Shown piece by piece: positions 34,347 through 42,749 of a stretch of 64,000 nucleotides of DNA. The first letter of the stretch is position 1, and each line of letters opens with the position of its first letter. The notes under the pieces are model-generated. The model was not told where the DNA came from. It did no database searches and saw nothing but the letters and a program-made list of their open reading frames with translations. This DNA is from Amycolatopsis sp. QT-25 (GTDB lineage: Bacteria; Actinomycetota; Actinomycetes; Mycobacteriales; Pseudonocardiaceae). Location of the stretch: positions 7,440,001-7,504,000 of the forward strand of contig NZ_CP120210.1 of NCBI RefSeq assembly GCF_029369745.1, given 5' to 3'. A program made the translations under genes and the position numbers.

Positions 34347-35531
34347 CTAGTTCGCGCAGGGACCGGTCGACGCGTTCGCGCTCAACGCCGGAGCCGTCTC
34401 CACCACGGGCCGCACCTGCTCCGAAGTCAGCGTGAAGCCGGTCTCCGGATCTTCGACGGCCGCGCCGAAGACGACCCCGATGACCTCGCCCCCGGGGTTG
34501 ATCATCGGGCCGCCCGAGTTGCCGCTGCGGACCTGCCCGCGCACGGTGAACACGTCACGCTGCACGGTGTTGGACTCGTAGATGTCCGGGCCGCGCAGGT
34601 TGATCCGGCCGCGCACCCTGGCCGGGGTCGCGGTGTACGGGCCGTCGAGCGGGTAGCCGAGCACGATCGCGTTGTCGCCTGCCCGCGCCACCCGTGGCGT
34701 GAACGGCAGCACCGGCGCCTGGAGCCTCGGCACCGCGAGCACGGCCACGTCGGCCTCGGGATCGAAGTAGACGACCCTGGCCGGGAACTTGCCCGAAGTC
34801 GACTCGATGGCGACCTCGTCGGTGCCCGCGACGACGTGCGCGTTCGTCATCACCCGCTGCGGCGCGACGACGAATCCGCTGCCTTCCAGCGCCCGCGAGC
34901 ACGAACTCGCGTTCCCGCGGATCTTCACGACGCTGCGGTGCACCTGTTTGACGATCGCGCTCGCCTGCAGTGCGGTGTCCGGCGGGCCGGTGTCCTCGAC
35001 GTTCGGCTTCTGGAACGGGTCCACAATGGACGGGAAGCCCGACGCGTCGAGCAGTTTGCGCAGTTCGCTCGGGAAGCCCTGCGCCGCGCCCGGCATGACG
35101 TCGTTGACCTCGCCGAGCACGACCGAGCTGTTGATCGACTTCGCCAGCCCCGGCACTCCCGAGACGGCCGTGAGCGGCGTGGCGATCAGCCACGCGACCA
35201 CGAACACCACGGCGGCCTGCACCACCGCGCCGAGCGTCTTGTCGACACCGGAAAGCTTGTCCGGGTTGATCTTCTGCCGCAGTCTCCGGCCCGCCCAGAC
35301 GCCGAGGGTCTCCCCGAGCGCGACCAGGAAAACCACGGTCGCCACCGCGAAGGCGACCTTCGCCGCCGGATGTTCGAAGAGTTCGACGATCAGCGGCGCG
35401 ATCTTGATCCCCGCGAGCGCGCCGAGCACCACGCCGACCAGCGACGGCAGGGCGATGATCACCCCCTGGAACGCGCCGGACACACCCGCCAGCAGCGCGA
35501 GAAGGATCACCAGTACGTCGACCCAGTTCAC
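34347..35531 (-). CDS. marP: MarP-type membrane serine protease
   Basis: A 394-residue protein. The N-terminal third is a CvpA-like domain of four membrane helices. The rest is a trypsin-like periplasmic protease: His in TNAHVVAG (about 228), Asp in PEADVAVL (about 260), Ser in RSGNSGGP (about 337). Cys residues in NASSCSRALEG and near the C-terminus may form the regulatory disulfide known in M. tuberculosis MarP (Rv3671c), needed for acid resistance. It follows the NUDIX gene by 6 bases. Confidence 0.93.
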   Translation of the reverse strand: MNWVDVLVILLALLAGVSGAFQGVIIALPSLVGVVLGALAGIKIAPLIVELFEHPAAKVAFAVATVVFLVALGETLGVWAGRRLRQKINPDKLSGVDKTLGAVVQAAVVFVVAWLIATPLTAVSGVPGLAKSINSSVVLGEVNDVMPGAAQGFPSELRKLLDASGFPSIVDPFQKPNVEDTGPPDTALQASAIVKQVHRSVVKIRGNASSCSRALEGSGFVVAPQRVMTNAHVVAGTDEVAIESTSGKFPARVVYFDPEADVAVLAVPRLQAPVLPFTPRVARAGDNAIVLGYPLDGPYTATPARVRGRINLRGPDIYESNTVQRDVFTVRGQVRSGNSGGPMINPGGEVIGVVFGAAVEDPETGFTLTSEQVRPVVETAPALSANASTGPCAN

Positions 35532-35537
35532 CGGCGC

Positions 35538-36245
35538 CTACTCCTTCTCCGGCACTTGCCGCCCGTCGACCCGCGCCTGATGTTCGGCCAACGCTACGTC
35601 AAGGTCCCGGACGTCGCCGTGGTCCCAGTCCCGTTCCCAGCCCCCGAGCGACAACGTCATCGCCAGCAGACCGCCCGTGAAGCCCCACACGAACAACCCG
35701 CCGACGTCGAACGCGGGCCCCTTCCAGTCATAGCCCTTGCGCGTGACCTGGAACCGGTTGGCCGGGTCGGTGAGTTCGGCGACCGGCACCCTGGCCACCG
35801 CCGCCGTCTCGCCGGGGTCGACGGCGTGCACCGGGGACGGTGTCCGCCAGTAAGCGAGCACCGGCGTCACCGCGAAGGCCGACACCGGCACGAACAGTTC
35901 CGGGAAGATCGCCAGCGGCAGCACGCCGCCGGGTTCGACGCCGGTCTCCTCCTCCGCCTCGCGCAACGCGGTGCCGACCGGCCCGTCGTCCTCCGGTTCG
36001 GCGCCCCCACCGGGGAAGGAGACCTGGCCCGCGTGCGAGCCGAGGGTGTCGGCGCGGCGCTGGAGCAGCACGTCCGGCCCCTGCGGGCCCTCGCCGAAGA
36101 GCATCAGGACGGACGCGGACCGGTAGCTCGCGTCCGGCGGCACGCTGAACCGGCTGAAGGTGGCCGCGTCGACCTCCCCGCTGATCTTGACCAGCGGCTG
36201 CAACCAGGCGGGCACGGCTTCGGCGGCCACGAGGGGGCCGGTCAT
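35538..36245 (-). CDS. NUDIX hydrolase, CoA pyrophosphatase type
   Basis: A 235-residue protein. LLQRRADTLGSHAGQVSFPGGG is the extended CoAse motif (shown at residues about 62-83), and the Nudix box carries ALREAEEETGVEP. It probably cleaves CoA or nucleoside diphosphate derivatives. It overlaps the TlpA-like gene by 4 bases and corresponds to Rv3672c. Confidence 0.9.
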   Translation of the reverse strand: MTGPLVAAEAVPAWLQPLVKISGEVDAATFSRFSVPPDASYRSASVLMLFGEGPQGPDVLLQRRADTLGSHAGQVSFPGGGAEPEDDGPVGTALREAEEETGVEPGGVLPLAIFPELFVPVSAFAVTPVLAYWRTPSPVHAVDPGETAAVARVPVAELTDPANRFQVTRKGYDWKGPAFDVGGLFVWGFTGGLLAMTLSLGGWERDWDHGDVRDLDVALAEHQARVDGRQVPEKE

Positions 36246-36838
36246 GGTTTCCCTTCCACAGCGGCGCGCACCTGGTCAGTGTCCAGGAAGACGCGTGGGT
36301 TCTCGATGAGCCGGACGTCACCGCCCGCCGTGACCAGGTACGTCGCGGGAAGGGAGGAAGGGACCTTCAGTGCCGTCCGCGCCGGACCCGACCGCCCGTC
36401 ACCGTCGAACACCGAGGGCAGCCGGACATCCAGCTCGGCCAGCATCGCCAGCCCGTCGGCCCCCGAGCTCGCCACCTGGACGAGGAGCACCCGGGCGGCA
36501 CCCGGCAGCGCGGCGTATTCCTGCAACAGCGGCAGTTCGGCGCGGCACGGCTCGCACCACGACGCCCACAGGTTGACCAGCACGGGACCGCCGGAGAGCA
36601 CCTTGGCGAGGTCGACCCGGGAGCCGTCGCCGAGACATTCGACGTCGACCCCGCGCAGCTTCGCCACCTCGCCCGGCCCTGGTGGCGGGCAGGAGGCGAG
36701 CGCGGCCTTCGCACGGGCGGCCGTGAGATCCCCCGACGTCTTGGCGGGTTCCTGGGCGTCACGGGTGGTGAGCAACGCGACGATCAGGGCCACCACCAGC
36801 ACCGCGGCACCGAGGGCCAGTTTGGTGACCCTGGTCAC
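36242..36838 (-). CDS. TlpA-like exported thioredoxin
   Basis: A 198-residue protein with an N-terminal membrane anchor (LALGAAVLVVALIVALLTT) and a thioredoxin-like domain carrying ASWCEPCRAELP (WCxxC). A second cysteine pair (ASCPPPG... VECLGDG) lies before the fold. It should reduce or form disulfides in exported proteins and could act on MarP encoded downstream. Coupled to nth and NUDIX by ATGA overlaps. Confidence 0.88.
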   Translation of the reverse strand: MTRVTKLALGAAVLVVALIVALLTTRDAQEPAKTSGDLTAARAKAALASCPPPGPGEVAKLRGVDVECLGDGSRVDLAKVLSGGPVLVNLWASWCEPCRAELPLLQEYAALPGAARVLLVQVASSGADGLAMLAELDVRLPSVFDGDGRSGPARTALKVPSSLPATYLVTAGGDVRLIENPRVFLDTDQVRAAVEGKP

Positions 36839-37599
36839 CGGCGCGCCGCCAGGTCGAGGATGTGGTCGCGCTCTTCACCCTTGACCAGCTTCGCGGCCTC
36901 TTCGAAGTCCGTCGGACCGATGCCGTACGAAGGGCACATCTTCGCCAGCGGGCAAGCGCCACAGGCGGGTTTGCGGGCGTGGCAGACCCGACGGCCGTGG
37001 AAGATCGTCCGGTGCGAGAGGAGCGTCCACTCCTTGCGCGGGATCAGCTCGGCGACGGCGCGCTCGACCTTGACCGGGTCTTCCTCCTCGGTCCAGCCCC
37101 AGCGGCGGACCAGGCGGCCGAAGTGGGTGTCGACGGTGATCCCCGGGACCCCGAAGGCGTCACCGAGCACGACGTTGGCCGTCTTGCGGCCGACACCGGG
37201 CAGCGTGACGAGGTCCTCCAGCTTGCCGGGCACTTCGCCGTCGTAGCGTTCCACCAGCGCGGCACCCAGGCCCAGCAGCGAGTTCGCCTTGGCACGGAAG
37301 AACCCCGTCGGCCGGAGGTACTCCTCGAGTTCGGCGCGGTCGGCGCCGGCGAAATCGGCGGCGGTTCGATAGCGCGCGAAAAGCGCGGGCGTGACCTGAT
37401 TCACGCGGACGTCGGTGGTCTGCGCCGACAGCACGACCGCGACCAGCAGTTCGAGTGGAGTGGTGAAGTCGAGCTCACAGTGCGCGTCGGGGAACTCGTC
37501 GTCGAGGCAACGCTTCATCCGCCTGGCGCGTCTCACGACTGCGAGCCGGCTTTCACCCTTGCCCCCCGCACGGGGGGCGTTGGTGGGGGCAGGAGGCAC
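36835..37599 (-). CDS. nth: Endonuclease III
   Basis: A 254-residue DNA glycosylase/AP lyase. The helix-hairpin-helix LVTLPGVGRKTANVVLG contains the catalytic Lys and the following VDTHFGRLVRR the catalytic Asp. The C-terminal cluster CHARKPACGACPLAKMC has Cys spacing 6-2-5 for a [4Fe-4S] cluster. It removes oxidised pyrimidines. The GTG start lies 6 bases after a minus-strand TAGGCT. It heads the nth-tlpA-nudix-marP operon. Confidence 0.96.
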   Translation of the reverse strand: MPPAPTNAPRAGGKGESRLAVVRRARRMKRCLDDEFPDAHCELDFTTPLELLVAVVLSAQTTDVRVNQVTPALFARYRTAADFAGADRAELEEYLRPTGFFRAKANSLLGLGAALVERYDGEVPGKLEDLVTLPGVGRKTANVVLGDAFGVPGITVDTHFGRLVRRWGWTEEEDPVKVERAVAELIPRKEWTLLSHRTIFHGRRVCHARKPACGACPLAKMCPSYGIGPTDFEEAAKLVKGEERDHILDLAARR

Positions 37600-37605
37600 C
37601 CCGAT

Positions 37606-37611
37606 AGCCTA
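37606..37611 (-). promoter_or_regulatory. -10 element of the nth operon
   Basis: TAGGCT on the minus strand is 6 bases before the GTG at 37599, indicating a leaderless nth message. Confidence 0.55.
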
Positions 37612-37755
37612 CGGGCGCCATCGGACGAGCCGGTGGGAGCACCCGCCGGTCGACGACCGACACGCCAGAGCACCACCTCGGCCCTTCGATCGAGGACGCC
37701 ATGAGCGAGGATCTGGAGTAATGCACAACTTTTCGGAATTCCCGGGGCAGGGCGC

Positions 37756-38007
37756 ATGACCGTCTGGTTCGTCATCCTCGTCCCCTTGGTGATCATGTTC
37801 TTCGCGCTGTTCATGGAACGCGTGGAAACCCGGCTCAAGCACGTCGCGGTGCAGGAGAACGAAGTCGAGGAGTTTCTCGAGCAGGCGCAGCCCAACGAGG
37901 TCAGGGCCCTTTACGGACACGGGATCGGGCGTGCGCTCGAGCTTTTCCGGCTGCGCAGGCTCGGCGGGAAGGCGGCCAGGCTTCGCGCGCGGCGCGTACG
38001 GAGTTAG
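37756..38007 (+). CDS. Small membrane protein (Rv3675 position)
   Basis: An 83-residue protein with one N-terminal membrane helix (VWFVILVPLVIMFFALFM) and a charged cytoplasmic tail ending in arginine-rich sequence. VQENEVEEFLEQAQP suggests a short amphipathic helix. It is between nth and crp, where mycobacteria also encode a small membrane protein. No domain recognised. Confidence 0.7.
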   Translation: MTVWFVILVPLVIMFFALFMERVETRLKHVAVQENEVEEFLEQAQPNEVRALYGHGIGRALELFRLRRLGGKAARLRARRVRS

Positions 38008-38020
38008 GCTCCACGTTCGA

Positions 38021-38074
38021 GCGAGATCGTTCCGGGCACGCGCGCACGTTCGGCGTGCCGACGAGCGATCTCGC
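38021..38074 (+). terminator. Nested hairpin upstream of crp
   Basis: Outer arms GCGAGATCG/CGATCTCGC (38021-38029, 38066-38074) and inner arms GGCACGC/GCGTGCC (38035-38041, 38053-38059). It probably ends the small membrane protein message. It lies just before the crp -10 TAGACT (38085-38090), so it could also matter for crp. Confidence 0.5.
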
Positions 38075-38167
38075 GCGCACGACCTAGACTGACGCGAAAA
38101 GTGATCGACGACACGGTCCTCGGCAGAATGAGGATCGACGTCGTATCTCGATGAGGAGGCACCCGAG

Positions 38168-38842
38168 GTGGACGAAACCCTGGCCCGAGCGGGCATTTTC
38201 CAGGGTGTTGAGCCGGCAGCCGCCGAGGCGCTGGCACAGACCTTGGAATCCGTGGAGTTCCCGCGCGGGCATGTCATCTTCAACGAGGGTGAACCCGGCG
38301 ACAAGCTTTACATCATCCAGTCCGGCAAGGTGAAGATCGGCCGCAAGTCACCCGACGGCCGCGAGAACCTGCTGGGCATCTTCGGCCCGTCCGACATGTT
38401 CGGCGAGCTGTCCATTTTCGACCCCGGCCCGCGGACGTCCAGCGCGACGACCGTCACCGAGGTCCGCGCGGTGACGATGGACCGCCCGGCCTTGCGGCAG
38501 TGGATCTCCACCCGCCCGGAGATCGCCGAGCAGTTACTGCGCGTGGTCGCCCGCAGGCTGCGCCGGACGAACAACATGGTCGCCGAGCTGATCTTCACCG
38601 ACGTCCCCGGACGCGTGGCGCGCGCGCTGCTGCAGCTCGCCCAGCGGTTCGGCAGCCAGGAGGCCGGCCTGCTGCGGGTCACGCACGACCTGACGCAGGA
38701 AGAGATCGCCCAGTACGTCGGCGCTTCGCGCGAGACCGTCAACAAGGCGCTCGCCGACTTCGCGCACCGTGGCTGGTTGCGGCTCGAGGGCAAGAGCGTC
38801 CTGATCCTGGACCCGGAGCGCCTGGCCCGCCGCGCCCGCTAG
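38168..38842 (+). CDS. crp: Crp/Fnr family global regulator
   Basis: A 224-residue regulator. A cyclic-nucleotide-binding domain (PGDKLYIIQSGKVKIG; phosphate cassette FGELSIFDPGPRTSSATT) is followed by a winged helix (LTQEEIAQYVGASRETVNKAL). It matches GlxR/Crp (Rv3676) in length and context. The GTG at 38168-38170 has GAGGAGG 10 bases upstream. It binds TGTGA-N6-TCACA-like sites; one candidate is upstream of the lipase at 46216. Confidence 0.95.
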   Translation: MDETLARAGIFQGVEPAAAEALAQTLESVEFPRGHVIFNEGEPGDKLYIIQSGKVKIGRKSPDGRENLLGIFGPSDMFGELSIFDPGPRTSSATTVTEVRAVTMDRPALRQWISTRPEIAEQLLRVVARRLRRTNNMVAELIFTDVPGRVARALLQLAQRFGSQEAGLLRVTHDLTQEEIAQYVGASRETVNKALADFAHRGWLRLEGKSVLILDPERLARRAR

Positions 38843-38856
38843 GGCCACCCCAGCCC

Positions 38857-38920
38857 CGCAATTCGGCACCTGCTTGCGGTGCTTGCACGTGCAAGTACCG
38901 CAAGCAGGTGCCGAATTGCG
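38857..38920. repeat. GCAATTCGGCACC palindromic element, copy 2
   Basis: Perfect 24-base arms (38857-38880 and 38897-38920). The 16 bases between are themselves nearly palindromic (CTTGCACGTGCAAG), so almost the whole 64 bases can fold. Here the arm reads CACCTGCTTGCGGT where copies 1 and 3 read CACCTGGTTGCGAT, changed on both arms. It lies 14 bases after the crp stop. Confidence 0.9.
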
Positions 38921-39192
38921 TGTCCGGACACAACGAAGAGCCGGGCGCCACCCCCGACGTGGCGCACCGGCTCTTCGCTGTGCGCGGGCCATCCCCCGAC
39001 GATCCGCGCTTCCCCGTCCTCCGGAACAAGGCCCCGACCCGTACGCCGGAGGAGCTGGAGACTGTGTGGTTGTCGTACAACCATCCACGGCCGACGGCCG
39101 TGAACTCAAGTTCTTTCACCCTCAAGGACGCCATCTGCGTCGATTTGTTGCCCCGAATGACCCAGAATGGCCCGACTGTTATCCGATCGTGA
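38920..39192 (+). CDS. Possible small protein (doubtful)
   Basis: A 90-codon frame with coding-like third positions (HRLFAVRGPSPDDPRFPVLR and TPEELETVWLSYNHPRP). It has no known motif or ribosome site. Its start touches the palindrome and a 17-bp hairpin lies within it, both of which argue against translation. It may be a decayed or lineage-specific gene. Confidence 0.22.
   Translation: MSGHNEEPGATPDVAHRLFAVRGPSPDDPRFPVLRNKAPTRTPEELETVWLSYNHPRPTAVNSSSFTLKDAICVDLLPRMTQNGPTVIRS
38934..38977 (+). terminator. Second hairpin downstream of crp
   Basis: CGAAGAGCCGG-GCGCCA (38934-38950) pairs with TGGCGC-a-CCGGCTCTTCG (38960-38977), 17 bp with one bulged A. It is only 14 bases after the palindrome, giving two stacked hairpins after crp. 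Confidence 0.55.
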
Positions 39193-39246
39193 CGAACTCG
39201 CTCGGTTCGCCGACTTCGGCGGTGACCGAACTTACCGCCGTATAAC

Positions 39247-39276
39247 TGGTACTTGCGTACCAAAGTAGTTCATACT
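39247..39276 (+). promoter_or_regulatory. TGGTAC operator candidate and -10 of MFS/DnaN-like unit
   Basis: TGGTAC-TTGC-GTACCA (39247-39262) is a perfect inverted repeat just upstream of -10 CATACT (39271-39276). A further ACTGGTAC half copy overlaps the -10 and start (39274-39281). The GTG at 39284 follows the -10 by 7 bases. This is the layout of a repressor site on a leaderless promoter; the regulator is unknown. Confidence 0.45.
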
Positions 39277-39283
39277 GGTACGC

Positions 39284-40558
39284 GTGTCCCAGTCTGTGTC
39301 CGCTTCCGCCGAGAGCCACCGAACCTCCCTCGCCGACTATCGAGCCGCGCTGACCGCGCCCGGATCCCGCGGGGCGGTGATCGCGTCCCTGCTCGCCCGC
39401 CTGCCGATCGCGATGATCGGCATCTCCGCGCTGCTCTACGTCCAGCGCGAGACGGGCTCCTTCGCCTCGGCCGGACTGGTTTCGGCCGGGTCGCTGGTGG
39501 GCGTCTCCGTCGGCGCGGTCCTGCAGGGACGGCTCATCGACCGCTTCGGCCCGACACGGCCGCTGCTGATCACCACGGTGTTCTTCGCGCTGGCGATGAC
39601 GGGGCTCGTCTTCGCGATCGAGGCACACGCGCCGACCCTGGTCCTGGTCCCGCTCGCCTTCGGCACCGGGATCACGGAACCGATGGTCGGTTCGGCCTCC
39701 CGTGCGCTGTGGACACGGCTGCTGCCCGCCGGGCCGACGCGGAACGCCGCGTTCTCCTACGAAGCGATCAGCATGGAGGTCTTCTTCATCCTCGGCCCCG
39801 GGTTCGCCGGACTGCTGATCGCCGCGCCGTGGGCGGGCACGGGCATCGTGGCGGGTTCGCTGACGATGATCGCGGGCGCGGCGCTGTTCGCGCTGAATCC
39901 GACCGTGCGGGCCTGGGGCCCGTCGCCGTCTTCGGGCGGCAAACTGCTCGGCGCGCTGGCCAGCCCGGGGATGCGCACGCTCGCGATCGCCGCGCTGGGC
40001 TTCGGCGCCGTGATCGGGTTCGTCGAGGTCGCCGTCCCCGCGGCCGCCACCGAAGCGGGGAACACCTCCATCGGCGGGCTGCTGCTCTCGGCCTGGTCGG
40101 TCAGCTCGGTCGCGTTCGGCGTCGCGTACAGCCTGCGGCCATGGCCGCGTCAGATGGGCTTGCGGCTTCCGGTGCTGCTCGCGGGCTTCGGCGCACTGGT
40201 GGCGCTGCTCGCGCTGCCGGGCTCGCTGTGGGGGCTGGCGCTCGCCATGCTCGCCGCGGGCGCGCTCATCACGCCCCAGTCGACGACGCACTCGGCGGCC
40301 ATCGAGATCGCCGCGCCGAAGGGTACGGCGGCCGAAGCGTTCGGCTGGGTGCTCACCGCGGTGACCCTCGGCCTCGCGTTCGGGCAGTCGATCAGCGGTT
40401 ACCTCGTCGAGCACGCCGGACACGAAGCCGCGTTCCTCGCCGCCGGCGCCGTCGGGTTCGCCCTCGCCGCGGTGGTGTGGCTGATGCGCGGCACCTTCCG
40501 CCCGTGGCCGTCCGGGGCCGTCGCCGAAACCGCCGAACTTGTCGGTGCCACCCGCTAA
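39284..40558 (+). CDS. MFS exporter
   Basis: A 424-residue 12-helix MFS protein. GSLVGVSVGAVLQGRLIDRFGPTRP holds the DHA1-type motif A loop (GRLIDRFG) and GLALAMLAAGALITPQSTT lies in the C-terminal half. It lies 9 bases upstream of a DnaN paralog, though that gene has its own -10. It is similar in type to the MFS at 62646-63842. The substrate is unknown. The pair interrupts the crp-Rv3677c order seen in mycobacteria. Confidence 0.85.
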   Translation: MSQSVSASAESHRTSLADYRAALTAPGSRGAVIASLLARLPIAMIGISALLYVQRETGSFASAGLVSAGSLVGVSVGAVLQGRLIDRFGPTRPLLITTVFFALAMTGLVFAIEAHAPTLVLVPLAFGTGITEPMVGSASRALWTRLLPAGPTRNAAFSYEAISMEVFFILGPGFAGLLIAAPWAGTGIVAGSLTMIAGAALFALNPTVRAWGPSPSSGGKLLGALASPGMRTLAIAALGFGAVIGFVEVAVPAAATEAGNTSIGGLLLSAWSVSSVAFGVAYSLRPWPRQMGLRLPVLLAGFGALVALLALPGSLWGLALAMLAAGALITPQSTTHSAAIEIAAPKGTAAEAFGWVLTAVTLGLAFGQSISGYLVEHAGHEAAFLAAGAVGFALAAVVWLMRGTFRPWPSGAVAETAELVGATR

Positions 40559-40561
40559 CTT
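40556..40561 (+). promoter_or_regulatory. -10 element of the DnaN-like gene
   Basis: TAACTT overlaps the MFS stop codon (40556-40558) and lies 6 bases before the ATG at 40568. It would give the clamp paralog its own leaderless transcript. Confidence 0.5.
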
Positions 40562-40567
40562 GCGGGC

Positions 40568-41632
40568 ATGGACCTGACTGCCGGCACCCGTTCCCTCTCG
40601 TCCGCCGTTTCCGCCGCCGCACGGTTGCTGTCGGCCCGCTCCGGTCTGCTCCTGCGCGCCGGGCGGGAAGGCCTGACCGTCGGCGGCAGCGACGGCGAAC
40701 GAGCGGTCCGGCTGATCTGCGACGCCATGGTCCACACCGAGGGCGAAGTCCTCGTCCCCGCCGGGCCGCTCGCGGAAACGCTGCGGATGCTCGACGACGA
40801 GCTGGTGCGCCTGGTCGTCGAGGGATCCCGGCTGGCCGTGCGCGTGGACGGCGGCCGGTTCGCGCTTCCGTTGCTGAGCCGCGAACTCACCCTCACGAAA
40901 ATGCCGCCGAAGGTGTCCGAAGTGGATGGTCACGCGCTGGTGACCGCGTTGCGCACGGTCGCGGGCACGGCCGCGAAGGACGACGCGCTGCCGATGTTCA
41001 CCGGTGTCCGGGTGCAGAGCTTCGGCCGCGAGCTGCGACTGACGGCGTCCGACCGGTACCGGATGGCCGTCGCCACCCTGCCGCTGCGTTCCGCAGGCGA
41101 GCCGATCGACGCGCTCGTCCCGGCAGGCCTGCTGGCCGAGACGGCGAAGCAGGCTCGCGGCACCGTCGGCCTGCACGGCGACAGGACCCGGTTCGGCCTG
41201 AGCTGGGCCGGAGTCACCGTCACCACCGCCGTCCTCGACGCGGGATTCCTGTCGGAGAAGCTGATCGAGTCGTCCACTGTGGACACGAAGGTCGAGGTCG
41301 CCGCCGACGCGCTGGCCGCCGCCGTGCGCCGGGTGGGCGTCTACGCGGACGAGCGCCGGGTGCTGACACTGGAGATCGGCGACTCGCAGGTGCGGCTGGC
41401 CAGCGCCAAACAGGACACCGGCGAGGCCGAGGTGATCTTGAAGGCCGAGGTCTCGGGCGGCCGGACGTCGCCCTCGTTCCAAGCGCGCTACCTGCTGGAC
41501 GCGCTGCAGGGGTTCGCCGGGGAGTGGGTGCGGCTCGACATCCAGCCCGGCATGCGGGCCTGCGTCATCCGCTCCGTCGAGCCGGGCGAAGTGGACCTGA
41601 CGTACTACGTGATGCCGATGCTTCCGCGCTAG
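40568..41632 (+). CDS. DNA polymerase III beta-clamp (DnaN) paralog
   Basis: A 354-residue protein with the three-domain sliding-clamp plan. Domain 2 shows FTGVRVQSFGRELRLTASDRYRMAVA, matching the DnaN pattern for (D)GVR..... L.L.ATDSYRLA (residues about 150-175). Domain 3 ends in VDLTYYVMPMLPR, equivalent to the DnaN C-terminus (YLLMPVRL). It is not next to dnaA or recF, so it is a second clamp, not the replicative gene. It may be a specialised clamp or a resistant copy protecting against a clamp inhibitor, as GriR does in the griselimycin producer. Neither role is proven. Confidence 0.82.
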   Translation: MDLTAGTRSLSSAVSAAARLLSARSGLLLRAGREGLTVGGSDGERAVRLICDAMVHTEGEVLVPAGPLAETLRMLDDELVRLVVEGSRLAVRVDGGRFALPLLSRELTLTKMPPKVSEVDGHALVTALRTVAGTAAKDDALPMFTGVRVQSFGRELRLTASDRYRMAVATLPLRSAGEPIDALVPAGLLAETAKQARGTVGLHGDRTRFGLSWAGVTVTTAVLDAGFLSEKLIESSTVDTKVEVAADALAAAVRRVGVYADERRVLTLEIGDSQVRLASAKQDTGEAEVILKAEVSGGRTSPSFQARYLLDALQGFAGEWVRLDIQPGMRACVIRSVEPGEVDLTYYVMPMLPR

Positions 41633-41636
41633 CACC

Positions 41637-41695
41637 AGTGCTATGAAAGGTCCCTTCCTGGCAAATTTTGCCAGGAAGGGACCTTTCATAGCACT
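41637..41695. repeat. AAAGGTCC palindrome (family 2, copy 3)
   Basis: Perfect 29-base arms (41637-41665 and 41667-41695) around one base. The core is ATGAAAGGTCCCTTCCTGGC. It starts 4 bases after the stop of the DnaN-like gene. It is the longest perfect palindrome in the window. Confidence 0.9.
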
Positions 41696-41700
41696 CTTTA

Positions 41701-41978
<278 letters not shown>

Positions 41979-41982
<4 letters not shown>

Positions 41983-42749
41983 TCGCCGTCCTCCGACCTC
42001 AGGTAGTCCAACTGTGCCTGCACACTCCACTCTGCGGGCGCCCACAGAGCCTTGTCGACGTCGGCGTAGACGACCTCGACGACCTGGCGCGGAGTGGCGT
42101 CCGCGCCGAGCTTCTCCACGGCCGACCGCACCTGGTCGAGCCGTTCTTCCCGGTGCGCCAGATATGCGCGCGCGGTCGCGGCCAGGTCGGGCAGTTCCGG
42201 GCCGTGGCCGGGCAGGCCGAGGGTGCCGCCGGGCAGTGCGATGAGCTTCCGCAAGGAGCGCAGGTAGTCACCGAGATCGTCCAGCACGGTGGTACCGCGG
42301 CCGAGGATGGTGTCACCGGTCAGGATCTGCCCGTCGGACACCAGGCAGATCGAGTCGCCGGTGTGGCCAGGCGTGTGCAGCACCGACAACCGGACGCCAC
42401 CGGCCTCGATCACTTCACCGTCCACAAGGGACTTGCCGCCGACGCAGAGCGACTCGTCGAAGGCCCGTACTTCGGCGCCGACGCGTTCGGCGAACCAGGG
42501 CGCGCCCTCGGCGTGGTCCGGATGATGGTGGGTCAAGATGATCAGCTCGACGGCGCCGGTCTCCGCCAGCAGCGTCAGGTGCTCGACGTCCTCGTGACCG
42601 GGGTCGACGACCACGGAGCCGGACGCGCCGGCGCCGCGCAGCACCCAGGAGTTGGTGCCCTCCAACGTCATAGACGACGGGTTGTGCTCCAGCAGCACGG
42701 AAGCCGTGGGCGTGACCTGGCGCAGCACGCCGTACGCGGGGGCGCTCAC
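41979..42749 (-). CDS. Metallo-beta-lactamase-fold hydrolase (Rv3677c type)
   Basis: A 256-residue MBL hydrolase. LTHHHPDHAEG is the HxHxDH zinc motif, with HTPGHTGDSICLV and LTGDTILGRG as further ligands. The C-terminal helical region (LAHREERLDQVRSAVEKLG) is like LACTB2-type ribonucleases/thiolesterases. It is coupled to both neighbours by 4-base overlaps. Substrate unknown. Confidence 0.88.

Noticed and set aside
34296..36884. Very long open frames opposite known genes (e.g. 862 codons on + here; 653 codons on - at 6766-8727; 710 on - at 23356-25488; 836 on - at 39179-41689)
   Set aside because: They mirror well-supported genes (marP, nagZ, acs, MFS/DnaN-like). High third-position GC removes stop codons on the opposite strand, and the translated sequences are arginine/aspartate-rich with no domains.
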